Origin: Agrobacterium pusense
Lineage (GTDB): Bacteria > Pseudomonadota > Alphaproteobacteria > Rhizobiales > Rhizobiaceae
DNA length: 64,000 nucleotides
Assembly: GCF_900102105.1 (NCBI RefSeq)
Contig: NZ_FNBB01000002.1
Coordinates: 1 to 64,000 of the forward strand
Direction of reading: 5' to 3'
Positions 52,123-62,131 of this stretch are shown here, one piece after another. The stretch's first letter is position 1; each line of letters begins with the position of its first letter. Under the pieces are notes generated by a model. That model worked only from the letters and a program-made list of their open reading frames with translations, made no database searches and had not been told where the DNA came from. The position numbers were made by a program, and so were the translations under genes.

Positions 52123-53592
52123 TCAAGCCTCCTCCAGCGAGAAGCGGGCAAGTTCCTGCTTTTCCCCTGCTGTCTCGAGGAAAAACCGTGTCAGCAAATT
52201 CTTGGCCGTCAGTTGCCGATATTCGGCGGTCGCCCGCCAGTCGGTCAGCGGGGTGAAATCCTCGTCCAACGCATCGCGCGCGGCATCAATCGTGTCCTGC
52301 GACCACGCTTTACCGAGAAGCGCCGCCTCCAGATGTGCAGCGCGTTTCGGCGTACCGGCCATGCCGCCGAAGGCGATGCGGATGTCTTCGACTGCGCCCT
52401 CAGCATCAAGCGTCAGATTGAACGCTCCGCACAGCGCGGAAATATCCTCGTCGCGGCGTTTGGAAATTTTGTAGACGGCATAGCGGCTTGCAGGATTCAG
52501 GAACGGAATCAAGAGCTTTTCGACGAATTCGCCGCTCAGCCGGTCCTGTTTGCCGTAATCGATGAAATAGCTTTCCAGCGGCAGGCTGCGGTTTCCCGAG
52601 GAAGAACGCAGAGTCAGCGTCGCGTTAAGCGCGATCAGCGCCGGCGGTGTATCTCCGATAGGCGAGCCATTGGCGATGTTGCCGCCGATGGTGCCCATGT
52701 TGCGCACCTGCTCGCCGCCGAGACGATCGAACAACCGGGCAAGCGGCGGGAAATGCTCTGCGATGGTCTTGAAGGCCTGGCTGTAGGTGACGCCCGCGCC
52801 GAGCGTGATACCGTCTTCCCCCACCGTGATGGTCTGCAGGTCGCCGAGATTGTTGATGAAAATGACAGGATTCAGCGCCCGCATCTGCTTCGTCACCCAC
52901 AGGCCGACATCGGTTGAGCCGGCAACGATGGTCGCTTTCGGCTCCGCGGCGTAGATTTCGGTAAGATCAGCAAGCGTTGCCGGAATTATGGTGCGGTCTT
53001 CGCCGCTGACGATGGTGATCGTCTCGTTTTCGCGGATCGCCCAAAGCCGTGCCATAATATCGGTGCGGTCCCGTTGCAGCGGGTCGAACAGGGCGCTCGG
53101 GCGGGCGGTAGCGATTTTTTCGGCGGCCTTCACGATCGGCTCGTAACCCGTGCACCGACAGAGATTGCCTTGCAGCGCCTTCTCGATATCGGCGCGGCCT
53201 GGGTTTTCGCTGGTCAGCCACAGGCCGTAAAGCGACATGATGAAGCCCGGCGTGCAAAAGCCGCATTGCGAGCCGTGGAAATCCACCATGGCCTGCTGCA
53301 CGGGATGCAACGTGCCGTCGCGGGCTGCCAGATGCTCCACTGTCACGATATGGGTGCCGTGCAGCGAGCCCAGAAAACGGATGCAGGCATTGACGCTTTC
53401 ATAACGCAGCGAACCGTCCAGCAGCCGCCCAACCAGCACCGTGCACGCGCCGCAGTCGCCTTCCGCGCAGCCTTCCTTGGTCCCGGTCAACCGCTTGCTG
53501 ATGCGGAGGTAATCGAGAAGCGTGTCTGTCGGTCCGAAATCCCTAAGCGAGATCGTTTCGCTGTTGAGGATGAAGCTGATCGCGTCGTTCAT
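52123..53592 (-). CDS. xdhA: Xanthine dehydrogenase FeS/FAD subunit XdhA
   Basis: A 489-residue small subunit. The N-terminal plant-ferredoxin-like cluster motif is GCAEGDCGACTVLVG (about 41-55); the second cluster has SQCGFCTPGFIMSLYGLW and NLCRCTGYEPIV. The FAD domain follows, with ATIVAGSTDVGLWVTKQM and RNMGTIGGNIANGSPIGDTP. It moves electrons from the XdhB molybdenum site to NAD+. ATG 53592 (MNDAISFILN) is preferred to an open frame 24 codons longer. First gene of xdhABC. Confidence 0.95.
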   Translation of the reverse strand: MNDAISFILNSETISLRDFGPTDTLLDYLRISKRLTGTKEGCAEGDCGACTVLVGRLLDGSLRYESVNACIRFLGSLHGTHIVTVEHLAARDGTLHPVQQAMVDFHGSQCGFCTPGFIMSLYGLWLTSENPGRADIEKALQGNLCRCTGYEPIVKAAEKIATARPSALFDPLQRDRTDIMARLWAIRENETITIVSGEDRTIIPATLADLTEIYAAEPKATIVAGSTDVGLWVTKQMRALNPVIFINNLGDLQTITVGEDGITLGAGVTYSQAFKTIAEHFPPLARLFDRLGGEQVRNMGTIGGNIANGSPIGDTPPALIALNATLTLRSSSGNRSLPLESYFIDYGKQDRLSGEFVEKLLIPFLNPASRYAVYKISKRRDEDISALCGAFNLTLDAEGAVEDIRIAFGGMAGTPKRAAHLEAALLGKAWSQDTIDAARDALDEDFTPLTDWRATAEYRQLTAKNLLTRFFLETAGEKQELARFSLEEA

Positions 53593-53688
53593 GCAATGCC
53601 TTGCTTTTTGTCCGGCCGCCGAGCCGGTTTCTTGTTGTTCATCTATGCACGCCCCGGCGGGCATATCGATTTCCGTTTTGGCAATTCA

Positions 53689-53709
53689 TTCTTTCCATAA
53701 CGGAAAGAA
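53689..53709. promoter_or_regulatory. Inverted repeat between hbd and xdhA
   Basis: TTCTTTCC (53689-53696), ATAAC, GGAAAGAA (53702-53709): a perfect 8-bp dyad 97 bases upstream of xdhA and 10 beyond the hbd stop. There is no T-run after it on the minus strand, so an operator for xdhABC is as likely as an hbd terminator. Confidence 0.4.
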
Positions 53710-53718
53710 AATTGGCGA

Positions 53719-54495
53719 TTATTGTGCCGTCCATCCACCGTCGACGGAAATATGCGTGCCGGTGATGTTGCTGGCGGCGTCGCTGGCCAGGAATATGGCC
53801 GCGGTCGCGACATCATCGACGGTGACGAATTGCTTCGTCGCCTGCAATTCCAGCATCACGTCTTTCTTCACCGCCTCTTCGCTGATGCCACGCACCTTGG
53901 CCATCTCAGGTATCTGTTTTTCCACCAGCGGGGTGAGCACATAACCGGGACAGATGGCGTTGACGGTAACCCCGGTCTGCGCAAGCTCCAGCGCCGCCGT
54001 CTTCGTCAGGCCCATGATGCCGTGTTTGGCCGCCACATAGGCCGATTTGAACGGCGAGGCGACGAGGCCATGGGCCGAGGAAATGTTGATGATGCGGCCT
54101 TTGCCAGCCTTCTTCATCAGCGGTATCGCGGCGCGCATGGTATGGAAGGAACTGGTCAGATTGATGGCGATGATCCAGTCCCATTTTTCCGTCGGAAACT
54201 CCTCGATGGGCGCGATATGCTGGATGCCGGCATTGTTGATGAGCACGTCGACCGAGCCGAGCTTATCGTGCGACGACTGGATGAGATCGGCGATCTCGTC
54301 CGGTTTCGTCATGTCTGCGGGATGGTAAAGCACGCGCCCGCCGCTTTCGGCTTCCAGCACCAGACGGAGTTTTTCGATCTCGTCCTCGTCGCCGAAACCG
54401 TTCAGCACGACATTTGCGCCCTCCCTTGCAAATCGCTGGGCAATGGCAAGGCCGATGCCGCTCGTGGAGCCTGTCACGATAACTGTCCGATGCAT
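53719..54495 (-). CDS. D-3-hydroxybutyrate dehydrogenase
   Basis: A 258-residue short-chain dehydrogenase. The NAD motif is VTGSTSGIGLAIAQRFAREG (about 7-26); NNAGIQHIAPIEEFPTEKWD, the catalytic serine in IINISSAHGLVASPFKSAYV and the Y-x-x-x-K in AYVAAKHG follow. GIQHIAPIEEFP, AHGLVASPFKSAY and CPGYVLTPLVEKQIP are characteristic of bacterial 3-hydroxybutyrate dehydrogenases, which interconvert 3-hydroxybutyrate and acetoacetate. ATG 54495 has AAGGGG upstream. It lies upstream of xdhA on the same strand. Confidence 0.9.
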   Translation of the reverse strand: MHRTVIVTGSTSGIGLAIAQRFAREGANVVLNGFGDEDEIEKLRLVLEAESGGRVLYHPADMTKPDEIADLIQSSHDKLGSVDVLINNAGIQHIAPIEEFPTEKWDWIIAINLTSSFHTMRAAIPLMKKAGKGRIINISSAHGLVASPFKSAYVAAKHGIMGLTKTAALELAQTGVTVNAICPGYVLTPLVEKQIPEMAKVRGISEEAVKKDVMLELQATKQFVTVDDVATAAIFLASDAASNITGTHISVDGGWTAQ

Positions 54496-54700
54496 GCTTT
54501 CCCCTTTTTGCATTACTTCGCACATATTTAAGCAGCGTATGCCCAAGAAGGCAGGCTGGCAATCGCCATTTCTGTCCGGGGTCACAGGACACGGATCCGG
54601 CGGCGCCCATCCATTTTTTCGAAGCTAAACTTCCATATTATGCGTTTGTCTGCGGGGGCCTCAGTCCCTATCTCTCGGACAGGCAAACAGAGGTATGTTC

Positions 54701-55765
54701 ATGGAACTCGGTCTTTACACTTTCGCGGATGTTAACCCGAACCCCGCCGATGGCCGGGGGCCGGAAGGCGCGCGCCGGCTCAGGGAGCTTCTGGAGGAAA
54801 TCGAACTTGCCGACCAGGTAGGTCTCGATGTGTTCGGGCTCGGCGAACATCACCGCCCGGACTATGTTGTGTCCTCGCCCTCCACCGTGCTTGCGGCGGC
54901 GGCGGTGAAGACGAAGAACATACGTCTGACGAGCGCCGTTTCGGTGCTGAGTTCGGATGATCCCGTTCGCGTGTTCCAGCAGTTTTCCACCGTCGATCTC
55001 CTGTCGAACGGCCGTGCCGAGATCATGGCGGGGCGCGGCTCCTTCATCGAATCCTATCCGCTGTTCGGTTATGATCTGGAAGATTACGACGTGCTGTTTG
55101 CCGAAAAGCTCGATCTGCTGCTGGCGCTGCGCGAACAGGAAATCGTCACCTGGTCGGGCACCAAGCACCCGGCCATCAACGGTCGGGGCGTTTATCCGCG
55201 ACCGCTGCAGGAACGTCTGCCTGTCTGGATCGCCGTTGGCGGCACGCCGCAATCTGTCGCCCGCGCCGGCGCCATGGGGCTGCCGGTAGCGCTCGCCATC
55301 ATCGGGGGCGAATATCGCCGGTTCGCGCCGCTCTTCGATCTCTACCACGAGGCTGCCCGGCGGGCCGGTCAGGACAAGACGACGCTGCGCACCAGCATCA
55401 ACGTGCATGGCTTCATTGCCGATACCACCGACAAGGCGGCCGATCAGTTTTACGGTCCGCAGGCGGAGGTGATGAACCGCATCGGCCGCGAGCGCGGCTG
55501 GGGGCCGACCAACCGCGCCCATTTCGATGCAGCGCGTGGCCCGGAAGGCAATCTTTTTCTCGGCGAGCCGGAGCTGGTGGCAGAAAAGATCATCAAGGCG
55601 CATGGGGTATTCAGGAATGATCGCTTCCTGCTGCAGATGGCCATCGGCCTGATGCCACATGATCAGATCATGCGCGGCATCGAGCTTTATGGTACGAAAG
55701 TCGCTCCGATCGTCAGAAAAGAATTGACGGGGAGCGCCGATCCGGTGAAAGCCACGGCCTCATGA
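54701..55765 (+). CDS. Luciferase-like flavin-dependent oxidoreductase
   Basis: A 354-residue LLM-class flavin enzyme: [15 protein letters not shown] at the start, [20 protein letters not shown] (about 44-63), [20 protein letters not shown], then [20 protein letters not shown] and a C-terminal [20 protein letters not shown]. The EHH triad is typical of the family. Its substrate is unknown. ATG 54701 or ATG 54695 is possible; both lie just after CAGAGGT. A methionine aminopeptidase gene follows 36 bases downstream. Confidence 0.88.
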   Translation: MELGLYTFADVNPNPADGRGPEGARRLRELLEEIELADQVGLDVFGLGEHHRPDYVVSSPSTVLAAAAVKTKNIRLTSAVSVLSSDDPVRVFQQFSTVDLLSNGRAEIMAGRGSFIESYPLFGYDLEDYDVLFAEKLDLLLALREQEIVTWSGTKHPAINGRGVYPRPLQERLPVWIAVGGTPQSVARAGAMGLPVALAIIGGEYRRFAPLFDLYHEAARRAGQDKTTLRTSINVHGFIADTTDKAADQFYGPQAEVMNRIGRERGWGPTNRAHFDAARGPEGNLFLGEPELVAEKIIKAHGVFRNDRFLLQMAIGLMPHDQIMRGIELYGTKVAPIVRKELTGSADPVKATAS

Positions 55766-55801
55766 TTACCAAGGCGGGCGCCACGAGACCCGCCATTCAC
55801 A

Positions 55802-56569
55802 ATGACGGAAAGACATATGGTTATCTCCACCGACGAAGAACTGGTCATGCTGAAGGATATCGGCCGTATATGCGCCGTTGCCATGCAGACCATGGCGGAT
55901 GCGCTGGAACCGGGCATCACCACGGCCGAACTGGATGCCATCGGCCGCAAGGTGCTCGAGGATAACGATGCGGAATCGGCGCCGGAGTTCTGCTACAAGT
56001 TTCCCGGTGCGACCTGCATCAGCGTCAACGAGGAAGTGGCCCACGGCATTCCGGGAGCGCGCATTATCAAGGCGGGCGACCTCGTCAATATCGATGTCTC
56101 GGCCGTGAAAAACGGTTTTTTCGGCGACACGGGTTCGTCTTTCGCCGTGCCGCCGGTCAAAAAGGAAATCGAGCGGCTGTGCCGCGATGGCAAGCGCGCC
56201 ATGTGGACAGGCCTGCAGCAGGTCAAGACCGGCCGTCCCTTTGCCGATATCGGTAACGCCATCGGCGCTTTCGCCAAGAAAAACCGCTACACGCTGATCA
56301 CCAATCTGGCGAGCCATGGCATTGGCCGTTCGCTGCACGAGGAGCCGAAGGAACTGGCGACCTGGCCGGACAAGGATGAGCGGCGCATCATGCAGGAAGG
56401 CATGGTCTTCACTGTCGAGCCATTTCTTTCGACGGGGGCTTACTGGGCGGAAGACGGCGATGATGATCCGTGGACGCTCTATAGCGATCCGAGCGCGCCG
56501 ACGGTGCAATATGAACACACCGTGGTCGCGACCAAGAACGGGCCGCTGGTGCTGACGCTCGCGGACTGA
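55802..56569 (+). CDS. map: Type I methionine aminopeptidase
   Basis: A 255-residue cytoplasmic aminopeptidase that removes initiator methionine. All five metal ligands are visible: D in NIDVSAVKNG, D in FFGDTGSSF, H in LASHGIGRSLHEEP, E in FTVEPFLSTG and E in QYEHTVVATK. The first-site histidine is in EEVAHGIPGARI. The length matches E. coli Map. The start may be ATG 55802 or the ATG at 55817 (MVISTDEELV). It is probably an accessory copy, since it is not near rpsB or other usual partners. Confidence 0.92.
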   Translation: MTERHMVISTDEELVMLKDIGRICAVAMQTMADALEPGITTAELDAIGRKVLEDNDAESAPEFCYKFPGATCISVNEEVAHGIPGARIIKAGDLVNIDVSAVKNGFFGDTGSSFAVPPVKKEIERLCRDGKRAMWTGLQQVKTGRPFADIGNAIGAFAKKNRYTLITNLASHGIGRSLHEEPKELATWPDKDERRIMQEGMVFTVEPFLSTGAYWAEDGDDDPWTLYSDPSAPTVQYEHTVVATKNGPLVLTLAD

Positions 56570-56603
56570 CGACGTCTCCTTTGCCGCCTCGTTTTCGCTG
56601 TCG

Positions 56604-56668
56604 GAGCGGGCGCGTGCCGCTTGTTTATCTCCCCGGCGGGGAGAAGAAATACGCGGCACTCTCGATGC
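56604..56668. repeat. MITE-like repeat, copy 4 (internal deletion)
   Basis: Only about 65 bases: the left end GAGCGGGCGCGTGCCGCTTG runs straight into one CTCCCCGGCGGGGAG hairpin and then GAAATACGCGGCACTCTCGA. It keeps both ends but has lost the middle seen in other copies. Confidence 0.65.
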
Positions 56669-56754
56669 TCACCGCGTGACCGATAACGACCGCTTATAAC
56701 GCCGATCAAAATAACTCGCTTGTCCCTTATCCTCCCCGTTGCGATAAGCCATGC

Positions 56755-57945
56755 ATGAGCATCGACAAGCCACTTTCCGCCAGACATCTGACAGCGCTCG
56801 GTTTCGCCGGTGCCCTGATGATGGCCTCCGCCATGGGCTTCGGCCGTTTTTCCTTTACGCCGATCCTGCCCGGCATGATGGCGAATGTGCCCCTGTCTGC
56901 GGGGGATGCGGGGATCGTGGCGGCTGGCAATTTTGCCGGTTATCTGGCGGGTGCGGTTCTCGCGGCCTATTCATGGGGCTCGGGACGGGAAAGGCTGGTG
57001 GCGCTGAGCGGCCTTTTTGCAACCGGAGCGCTTTTGTTGGCGATGGCGGCTTTCAATTCCGTCGCCGCTTTCACAGTCATCCGGTTTCTCGCCGGTATCG
57101 CCAGTGCGCTGACTATGATCTTCACCTCGCAGATCGTTATCGGCCATGCCGTCAAGGCCGGCAGGGACAATATCCAGGCGTTGCATTATGGGGGCGTTGG
57201 CGCGGGGATCGCAATCTCCTCGCTTGCGGTCTATCTCATCGGTGTCGTGTTCGATGGGGGTGGTGCCTCGTGGCGGGAGGAATGGATCGCCGGCGCCGTC
57301 TTCTCCTTCCTGACCTTTATGCTCGTCTTCAGGATATTGCCGGCAGGCCCGCCGCGGCATGCTTCCGCGGTGGCGGAACCGCCGCTCAGCTGGACACGAC
57401 CGCTTTTCCTGACGACGTTGGCCTACGGTCTTTTTGGCTTCGGTTATGTCATTACAGCCACCTTCATCGTGGCGATAGCGCGCATGGCAGCAGCCGGTGT
57501 TTTCGTGGAGTTCCTCGCCTGGTTCATCACCGGCTGCGCCGCTGCGGTATCTCTGTTCCTCTGGAAGCCGCTATTGAGGGCGCAGGGGCTGAAACGTGCT
57601 TTCGTGATCGTTCTTGCCGTGGAAGCCGTCGGCGTCTTCGCCTCCGTGATACTGCCGCCCGTGTCCGGTGTACTCATGGGTGGTCTGCTCCTGGGGCTGA
57701 CCTTCATGGTCATCACCGCTTACGGGCTACAGCTCGGCCGGGAATTTGCGGGTCCGAGCCCGCGTCGCGCCTTTGCGCTGATGACGGCCGCTTTCGGGAC
57801 GGGCCAGATCGTCGGGCCGCTTGCCGCCGGCTGGATTGCCGAGGCGACGGGAAGTTTTACCGCGCCCAGCGTTCTCGCCTCCGCCGTGCTCGTCGTCAGC
57901 ATTCTGCTGATGCTGCCGGTGCTCGCCACGGAGCGGCGTGGTTAA
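56755..57945 (+). CDS. MFS transporter, YbfB/YjiJ type
   Basis: A 396-residue transporter with twelve predicted helices. The first helix region ALGFAGALMMASAMGFGRFS followed by FTPILPGMM is the signature of the YbfB/YjiJ subgroup of the major facilitator superfamily; GNFAGYLAGAVLAAYSWGSG and FLAGIASALTMIFTSQIVIG follow. The substrate is unknown. ATG 56755 is used. It is followed by 185 bases before the BacA-like gene. Confidence 0.9.
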   Translation: MSIDKPLSARHLTALGFAGALMMASAMGFGRFSFTPILPGMMANVPLSAGDAGIVAAGNFAGYLAGAVLAAYSWGSGRERLVALSGLFATGALLLAMAAFNSVAAFTVIRFLAGIASALTMIFTSQIVIGHAVKAGRDNIQALHYGGVGAGIAISSLAVYLIGVVFDGGGASWREEWIAGAVFSFLTFMLVFRILPAGPPRHASAVAEPPLSWTRPLFLTTLAYGLFGFGYVITATFIVAIARMAAAGVFVEFLAWFITGCAAAVSLFLWKPLLRAQGLKRAFVIVLAVEAVGVFASVILPPVSGVLMGGLLLGLTFMVITAYGLQLGREFAGPSPRRAFALMTAAFGTGQIVGPLAAGWIAEATGSFTAPSVLASAVLVVSILLMLPVLATERRG

Positions 57946-58130
57946 GGCCGCGGGTCGCCGTCTCTTCCCCTTTCATCCTGCGTTTCCGCTGGGTATCGTC
58001 CACGGACTCCGCCTTACATCTTGTTAAGGTCAGCGCTTCGCCGTTGCTGTGCACAAATTTCTGCCCTAGGTTCGGGCAATCTAGTGCTTCGCCAATAATG
58101 GCTGATTTCAAACGCGCGTGAGTTCGAAAC

Positions 58131-59405
58131 GTGTTTCATTCCTTCTTTCCCAAACCGAAATTGTTCTTCACGTCTGCCTTCGTCTGGGCGATGGCCATGA
58201 TCGGCGTTTGGTATGCCGGCGGCCGCAATTGGGGCGCCGCCATTGGCCTGCCGCCTTTGCCTGCCGGACAGGAGCCTGTCATCGGCGTTTCGGTTTTCTG
58301 GTCCACGCCGTTCCTGTGGTTCTACATCTATTATGCCGTTGCCGCGCTGATCTTTTCCGCATTCTGGTTCTGGTATCGGCCCCATCGCTGGCAAAACTGG
58401 TCAGTTCTCGGTTCGGCGCTTATTATTTTCGCAACGTATTTTTCGGTGCAGGTGAGTGTTGCGGTGAATGCCTGGTACGGGCCGTTCTACGACCTCATCC
58501 AGCAGGCTCTGGCGCGAACGGCGCCTGTTACGGCTGAGCAGCTATATATGGGGTCGCTTGGTTTCGCAGGCATTGCCTTCGTCGCGATCTTCGTTGGCGT
58601 TCTAAATCTGTTTTTCGTCAGCCACTACATTTTCCGGTGGCGCACGGCGATGAACGAATTCTACATGTCGAACTGGGATCGTCTGCGGCATATCGAAGGT
58701 GCCTCGCAGCGTGTGCAGGAAGATACGATGCGCTTTTCCTCCACGGTCGAGGGGCTGGGCGTGGGCTTCGTGCGCGCGATCATGACTCTGATTGCATTTC
58801 TACCTGTCCTGTTCACTTTCTCGGAAACCATCACGGACCTGCCGTTTTTCGGGACCGTGCCGCATGCGCTGGTATGGGCTGCGATCGTTTGGTCAGTGTT
58901 CGGAACCGTTTTCCTGGCGCTCGTGGGTATCAAACTGCCCGGCCTCGAGTTCCGCAATCAGCGCGTCGAAGCGGCGTATCGAAAAGAACTTGTCTATGGT
59001 GAAGACCATGAAGATCGCGCGGATCCCCTGACCATCAGCGAGTTGTTCGCGAATGTCCGGAAGAATTATTTCCGCCTCTATTTCCACTATCTCTACTTCA
59101 ACGTCGCCCGCATCTTTTATCTGCAGGCGGACAACATCTTCGGCACACTGGTACTCATCCCGTCGATCGTTGCCGGCAAGGTAACGCTCGGGCTGATGAA
59201 CCAGGTACTAAACGTCTTTGAACAGGTCCGTGGCTCGTTCCAGTACCTCGTCAACTCATGGACGACCATTGTTGAACTCCTGTCGATCTACAAACGTCTT
59301 AAAGCTTTCGAAGCGGCCATCGAAGGGCAGGAACTGCCTGAAATCGACCAGCGCTACCTGCTTCGGGAAGCAAGAGGCGGCGAGCTGGATGCTGATCGAC
59401 CCTGA
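58131..59405 (+). CDS. bacA: BacA/SbmA-like peptide transporter
   Basis: A 424-residue inner-membrane protein of the SbmA/BacA family. The start [20 protein letters not shown] is the BacA beginning, which fixes the GTG at 58131 as start. [56 protein letters not shown] (about 171-190) and [20 protein letters not shown] are family motifs. These proton-driven proteins import peptides such as NCR and proline-rich antimicrobial peptides, and in rhizobia affect very-long-chain fatty acids in lipid A. A strong terminator follows. Confidence 0.92.
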   Translation: MFHSFFPKPKLFFTSAFVWAMAMIGVWYAGGRNWGAAIGLPPLPAGQEPVIGVSVFWSTPFLWFYIYYAVAALIFSAFWFWYRPHRWQNWSVLGSALIIFATYFSVQVSVAVNAWYGPFYDLIQQALARTAPVTAEQLYMGSLGFAGIAFVAIFVGVLNLFFVSHYIFRWRTAMNEFYMSNWDRLRHIEGASQRVQEDTMRFSSTVEGLGVGFVRAIMTLIAFLPVLFTFSETITDLPFFGTVPHALVWAAIVWSVFGTVFLALVGIKLPGLEFRNQRVEAAYRKELVYGEDHEDRADPLTISELFANVRKNYFRLYFHYLYFNVARIFYLQADNIFGTLVLIPSIVAGKVTLGLMNQVLNVFEQVRGSFQYLVNSWTTIVELLSIYKRLKAFEAAIEGQELPEIDQRYLLREARGGELDADRP

Positions 59406-59410
59406 CAAAC

Positions 59411-59440
59411 AAAAAGGCGGCCAATCGGCCGCCTTTTTTT
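59411..59440. terminator. Strong intrinsic terminator after bacA
   Basis: AAAAAGGCGGCC (59411-59422), AATC loop, GGCCGCCTTTTTTT (59427-59440): a perfect GC stem followed by eight or more T, and flanked by A on the other side, so it serves both convergent genes. Confidence 0.9.
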
Positions 59441-59453
59441 TCATGAAGAGGTT

Positions 59454-60437
59454 TCAGCCCTCGGTCTTCGCCTTCTTGCGCGCCTCGATCATCGGCATGG
59501 ATTCAGCATAGCTCACACAGGCGACATCGGTCTTGTGGCAAACCTCGCGCAGCAGCCTTTCATAGGCGTTCCAGTAGGCGCCGCCATTCATTTTCACGAA
59601 GTGAAAGCCCATCTGCAGGGGAATGCGTTCGCCATTGTACTGCCTGTCGAAAGCGTTGCGGAAGGCAGTGTAGGCGCGCTCTTCGAACTCGCTCGAGCGA
59701 TCGGGCGTTTCGACTCCGACGGAGTGGCGGATGAAGAGGTTGTAATCCATGGCAATGATCGGGCGGTTGCCCGGGCCTTCGGGTATCAGCGGCAGGCCGA
59801 AATGCTGGATACCTTCCCGCTCCACTGGCCATTCCGGTCCCTTGGTGATGCTGGTGGCGTCGTAAACGAAGCCGTGCTTTTTCTGCGCGGCGGTCAGCGC
59901 CGGACCCTGCGACAGATAGGGTGCACGGAAACCATTGATCTTTTTGACCATGTCGCGCCAGCCTTCGGGCTCCTCGCCCTTCTTGCCGATCATCTGCCAG
60001 GCGTTTTCCAGCGTGCTGGTGAAGGTGGTGAATTCGCCGTCCCACTGGTCGGCGGTCCATTGCCCGCCGTCGAAATGGCCGCAGGTGTGGTTGGCGATCT
60101 CGTGGCCTTCGCGATAGGCGGCCCAGATGTTTCTAAGCCTTGCCTCCACCTCGTCCGGCGACTGGCCGAAGCCGACATTGGAGCGGCCGGCCTTCTGGCC
60201 CGGTCCCTGATAGGTCTTTGCGCTGGTCTTGCGATCCATCACCAGCGTACAGGCGAGAAAATAGGTGAAATGCGCCCCGACTTCTGTCGCCGTCGTCCGG
60301 CTTCTTTCCCACAGGGTATTGTCGCCCGCACCGTCGAAGGAAACGATGACAAGCTGCTTCGGCTTCTGCACCTCCTGCGCAAAAGCGGGAAGGGCGGCGA
60401 GAAGCGACAGGGAAAAGGCGGCAAAGGGGCGAAACAT
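59454..60437 (-). CDS. Secreted polysaccharide deacetylase-like protein
   Basis: A 327-residue protein with a Sec signal peptide (about 1-20, LLAALPAFAQE) and a NodB-like deacetylase fold. Motif 1 is LVIVSFDGAGDN, where F-D replaces the more usual T-F-D-D; motif 2 is HEIANHTCGHFDGGQW with the H-x-x-x-H metal site; motif 3 is NGFRAPYLSQGPAL with R-x-P-Y. It probably acts on an extracytoplasmic glycan. The altered motif 1 leaves activity uncertain. It converges on bacA across a shared terminator. Confidence 0.85.
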   Translation of the reverse strand: MFRPFAAFSLSLLAALPAFAQEVQKPKQLVIVSFDGAGDNTLWERSRTTATEVGAHFTYFLACTLVMDRKTSAKTYQGPGQKAGRSNVGFGQSPDEVEARLRNIWAAYREGHEIANHTCGHFDGGQWTADQWDGEFTTFTSTLENAWQMIGKKGEEPEGWRDMVKKINGFRAPYLSQGPALTAAQKKHGFVYDATSITKGPEWPVEREGIQHFGLPLIPEGPGNRPIIAMDYNLFIRHSVGVETPDRSSEFEERAYTAFRNAFDRQYNGERIPLQMGFHFVKMNGGAYWNAYERLLREVCHKTDVACVSYAESMPMIEARKKAKTEG

Positions 60438-60586
60438 CAGTCTTCCGTCATATGAACACCGTGGCCTTTTGCGGGTGGAATAAGGCGAAGCTTTGAATAG
60501 TCTGGCGTTTTCATGACTTTCAGCCTAATTCCTGTTCTTGACTGCGGTGATTGAGCCGCTTCGTTCCACTCCGGGGGCCGTGTTCC

Positions 60587-61171
60587 ATGCTTTTTCTCGC
60601 ACTCTGTCTTGCCTTGTTTTTGCTCACCCATCTCCTGAGGGTGATCGCACCGCAGTTTCGCGCGCGCATGATCGCGACGATGGGTGAAGGGCCATTCAAG
60701 GGCGTTTATTCCGTCGTCAGCCTCATCACGCTCGGCCTTGTCATTTACGCTTTCGGCGAAGCGCGGCAGGAGACGGGCATGCTATGGTATCCGCCGGTCT
60801 GGATGAGCCACATCGCCATTACCCTGATGTTGCTGGCGATGATCTGCCTCGTGGCCAGCCTGATCCCGGCTGGCCATATCGCAACGAAGACCAAACATCC
60901 GCTCATTCTGGCCGTCAAAATCTGGGCGCTCGCGCATCTTCTCGCCAATGGCGAAACGTCTTCGATCCTGCTTTTCGTGTCGTTCCTTGCCTGGGGCGTG
61001 GTGATGCGGATTTCGCTGAAGCGCCGGGAGCGGGCAGGTGAAAAAGTGGTCCGGGACTTCGTTTCAAGCCGCTACGATCTGGTGGCGGTCGTCGGCGGCA
61101 TTGTTCTGTGGGGGGCTTTCATCCTGAAACTGCACGAATGGTTGATCGGCGTTCAGCCCATCGCCATGTAG
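60587..61171 (+). CDS. NnrU family membrane protein
   Basis: A 194-residue protein with five or six membrane helices and the NnrU pattern: MLFLALCLALFLLTHLLRVI, GEGPFKGVYSVVSLITLGLV (about 37-56), MLWYPPVWMSHIAITLMLLA, TKTKHPLILAVKIWALAHLL and LANGE. NnrU was named in denitrifiers but is widespread; relatives include isomerases for zeta-carotene-like substrates. No denitrification genes are nearby. ATG 60587 starts directly with the first helix. Confidence 0.9.
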   Translation: MLFLALCLALFLLTHLLRVIAPQFRARMIATMGEGPFKGVYSVVSLITLGLVIYAFGEARQETGMLWYPPVWMSHIAITLMLLAMICLVASLIPAGHIATKTKHPLILAVKIWALAHLLANGETSSILLFVSFLAWGVVMRISLKRRERAGEKVVRDFVSSRYDLVAVVGGIVLWGAFILKLHEWLIGVQPIAM

Positions 61172-61327
61172 GAAATCGACGTTTCCCCCTTACATATCAG
61201 GCAAAATAGGCTAGAAGGCCGACCATGACCCGGTTGGCCTTACTTTTGCCGATCCGGGTAAGCGGCTTGGTATGTCCGCGGACGGATGGATCGGGACACG
61301 ATCTCCGCGCGGGTAACGGAGAATTTG

Positions 61328-61999
61328 ATGGCAAACGAGAATGATACCTTTATCCGCGAAGTGAACGAGCAGATCCGCTCCGAGCAGCTGTCGCGTTTCT
61401 GGGGCCGTTACGGTATCGTGGTCGTGGGTGCCGCCGTCCTCGTTGTTCTCGGTGCCGCCGGTGCCGGCATCTACGAATACTGGAACACCAGCCGTGCCTC
61501 CAATTCCGGCGATCAGTTCCTGGCGGCCCTGACGCTCGCTTCCGAAAACAAGACGGATGAGGCGCTGAAGGCCTTCGCCGATCTCGAAACCTCCGGTCAC
61601 GGCAACTATCCCGTTCTGGCGAAGTTTCGTTCGGCAACGCTGCTGTCACAGAAGGGCGATGCGGCCGGTGCGATCGCCGCCTTCACCGCGATTGGCAACG
61701 ATAATTCCGCGCCGCAGGTCTTCCGTGATGCCGCCAAGGTTCGCGCCGCCTGGCTGCTGGTCGATAATGGCACCTATGATCAGGTGGCTGCGCTTGCCGA
61801 ACCGCTCAGCACTGACGGCCAGACCATGCGCGCTTCCGCCCGCGAGGCGCTCGGTCTTGCCGCCTATAAGGCTGGCGATTTCGCCAAGGCCAAGCAATGG
61901 TTCGAGCAGATCGTCGGCGACACGCAGGCGCCGCGTAACGTCACCAATCGCGCGCAGATCATGCTCGATAACATCACCGCTTCGGGCAAGGCTGCCTAA
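61328..61999 (+). CDS. YfgM-like tetratricopeptide membrane protein
   Basis: A 223-residue protein: a cytoplasmic N-terminus (MANENDTFIREVNEQIRSEQ), one membrane helix (YGIVVVGAAVLVVLGAAGAG, about 28-47), then a periplasmic TPR domain (LASENKTDEALKAFADLETS and LGLAAYKAGDFAKAKQWFEQ). It matches the YfgM family, ancillary to the Sec translocon and chaperones. It precedes der as in E. coli yfgM-bamB-der, but bamB is missing here. ATG 61328 is favoured over an ATG 14 codons upstream. Confidence 0.82.
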   Translation: MANENDTFIREVNEQIRSEQLSRFWGRYGIVVVGAAVLVVLGAAGAGIYEYWNTSRASNSGDQFLAALTLASENKTDEALKAFADLETSGHGNYPVLAKFRSATLLSQKGDAAGAIAAFTAIGNDNSAPQVFRDAAKVRAAWLLVDNGTYDQVAALAEPLSTDGQTMRASAREALGLAAYKAGDFAKAKQWFEQIVGDTQAPRNVTNRAQIMLDNITASGKAA

Positions 62000-62131
62000 C
62001 GCCGCTGCACCGCCCGAGATCGCGCCGACAATCTTCGCATTGCCAAAGCGATCCAACGCATTATTTTACGCAAGTCCTTTGCCCAAAACAGGTAACGTTT
62101 TGGGCAGACGTGCTTTAAGGAACCAGGATCA

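Noticed and set aside
51211..52917. Long plus-strand open frame (568 codons) opposite xdhA and xdhB
   Set aside because: It is antisense to two certain genes with all conserved cofactor motifs. Long antisense frames are expected in GC-rich coding DNA, and its peptide is rich in His, Arg, Asp and Gly without domain features.
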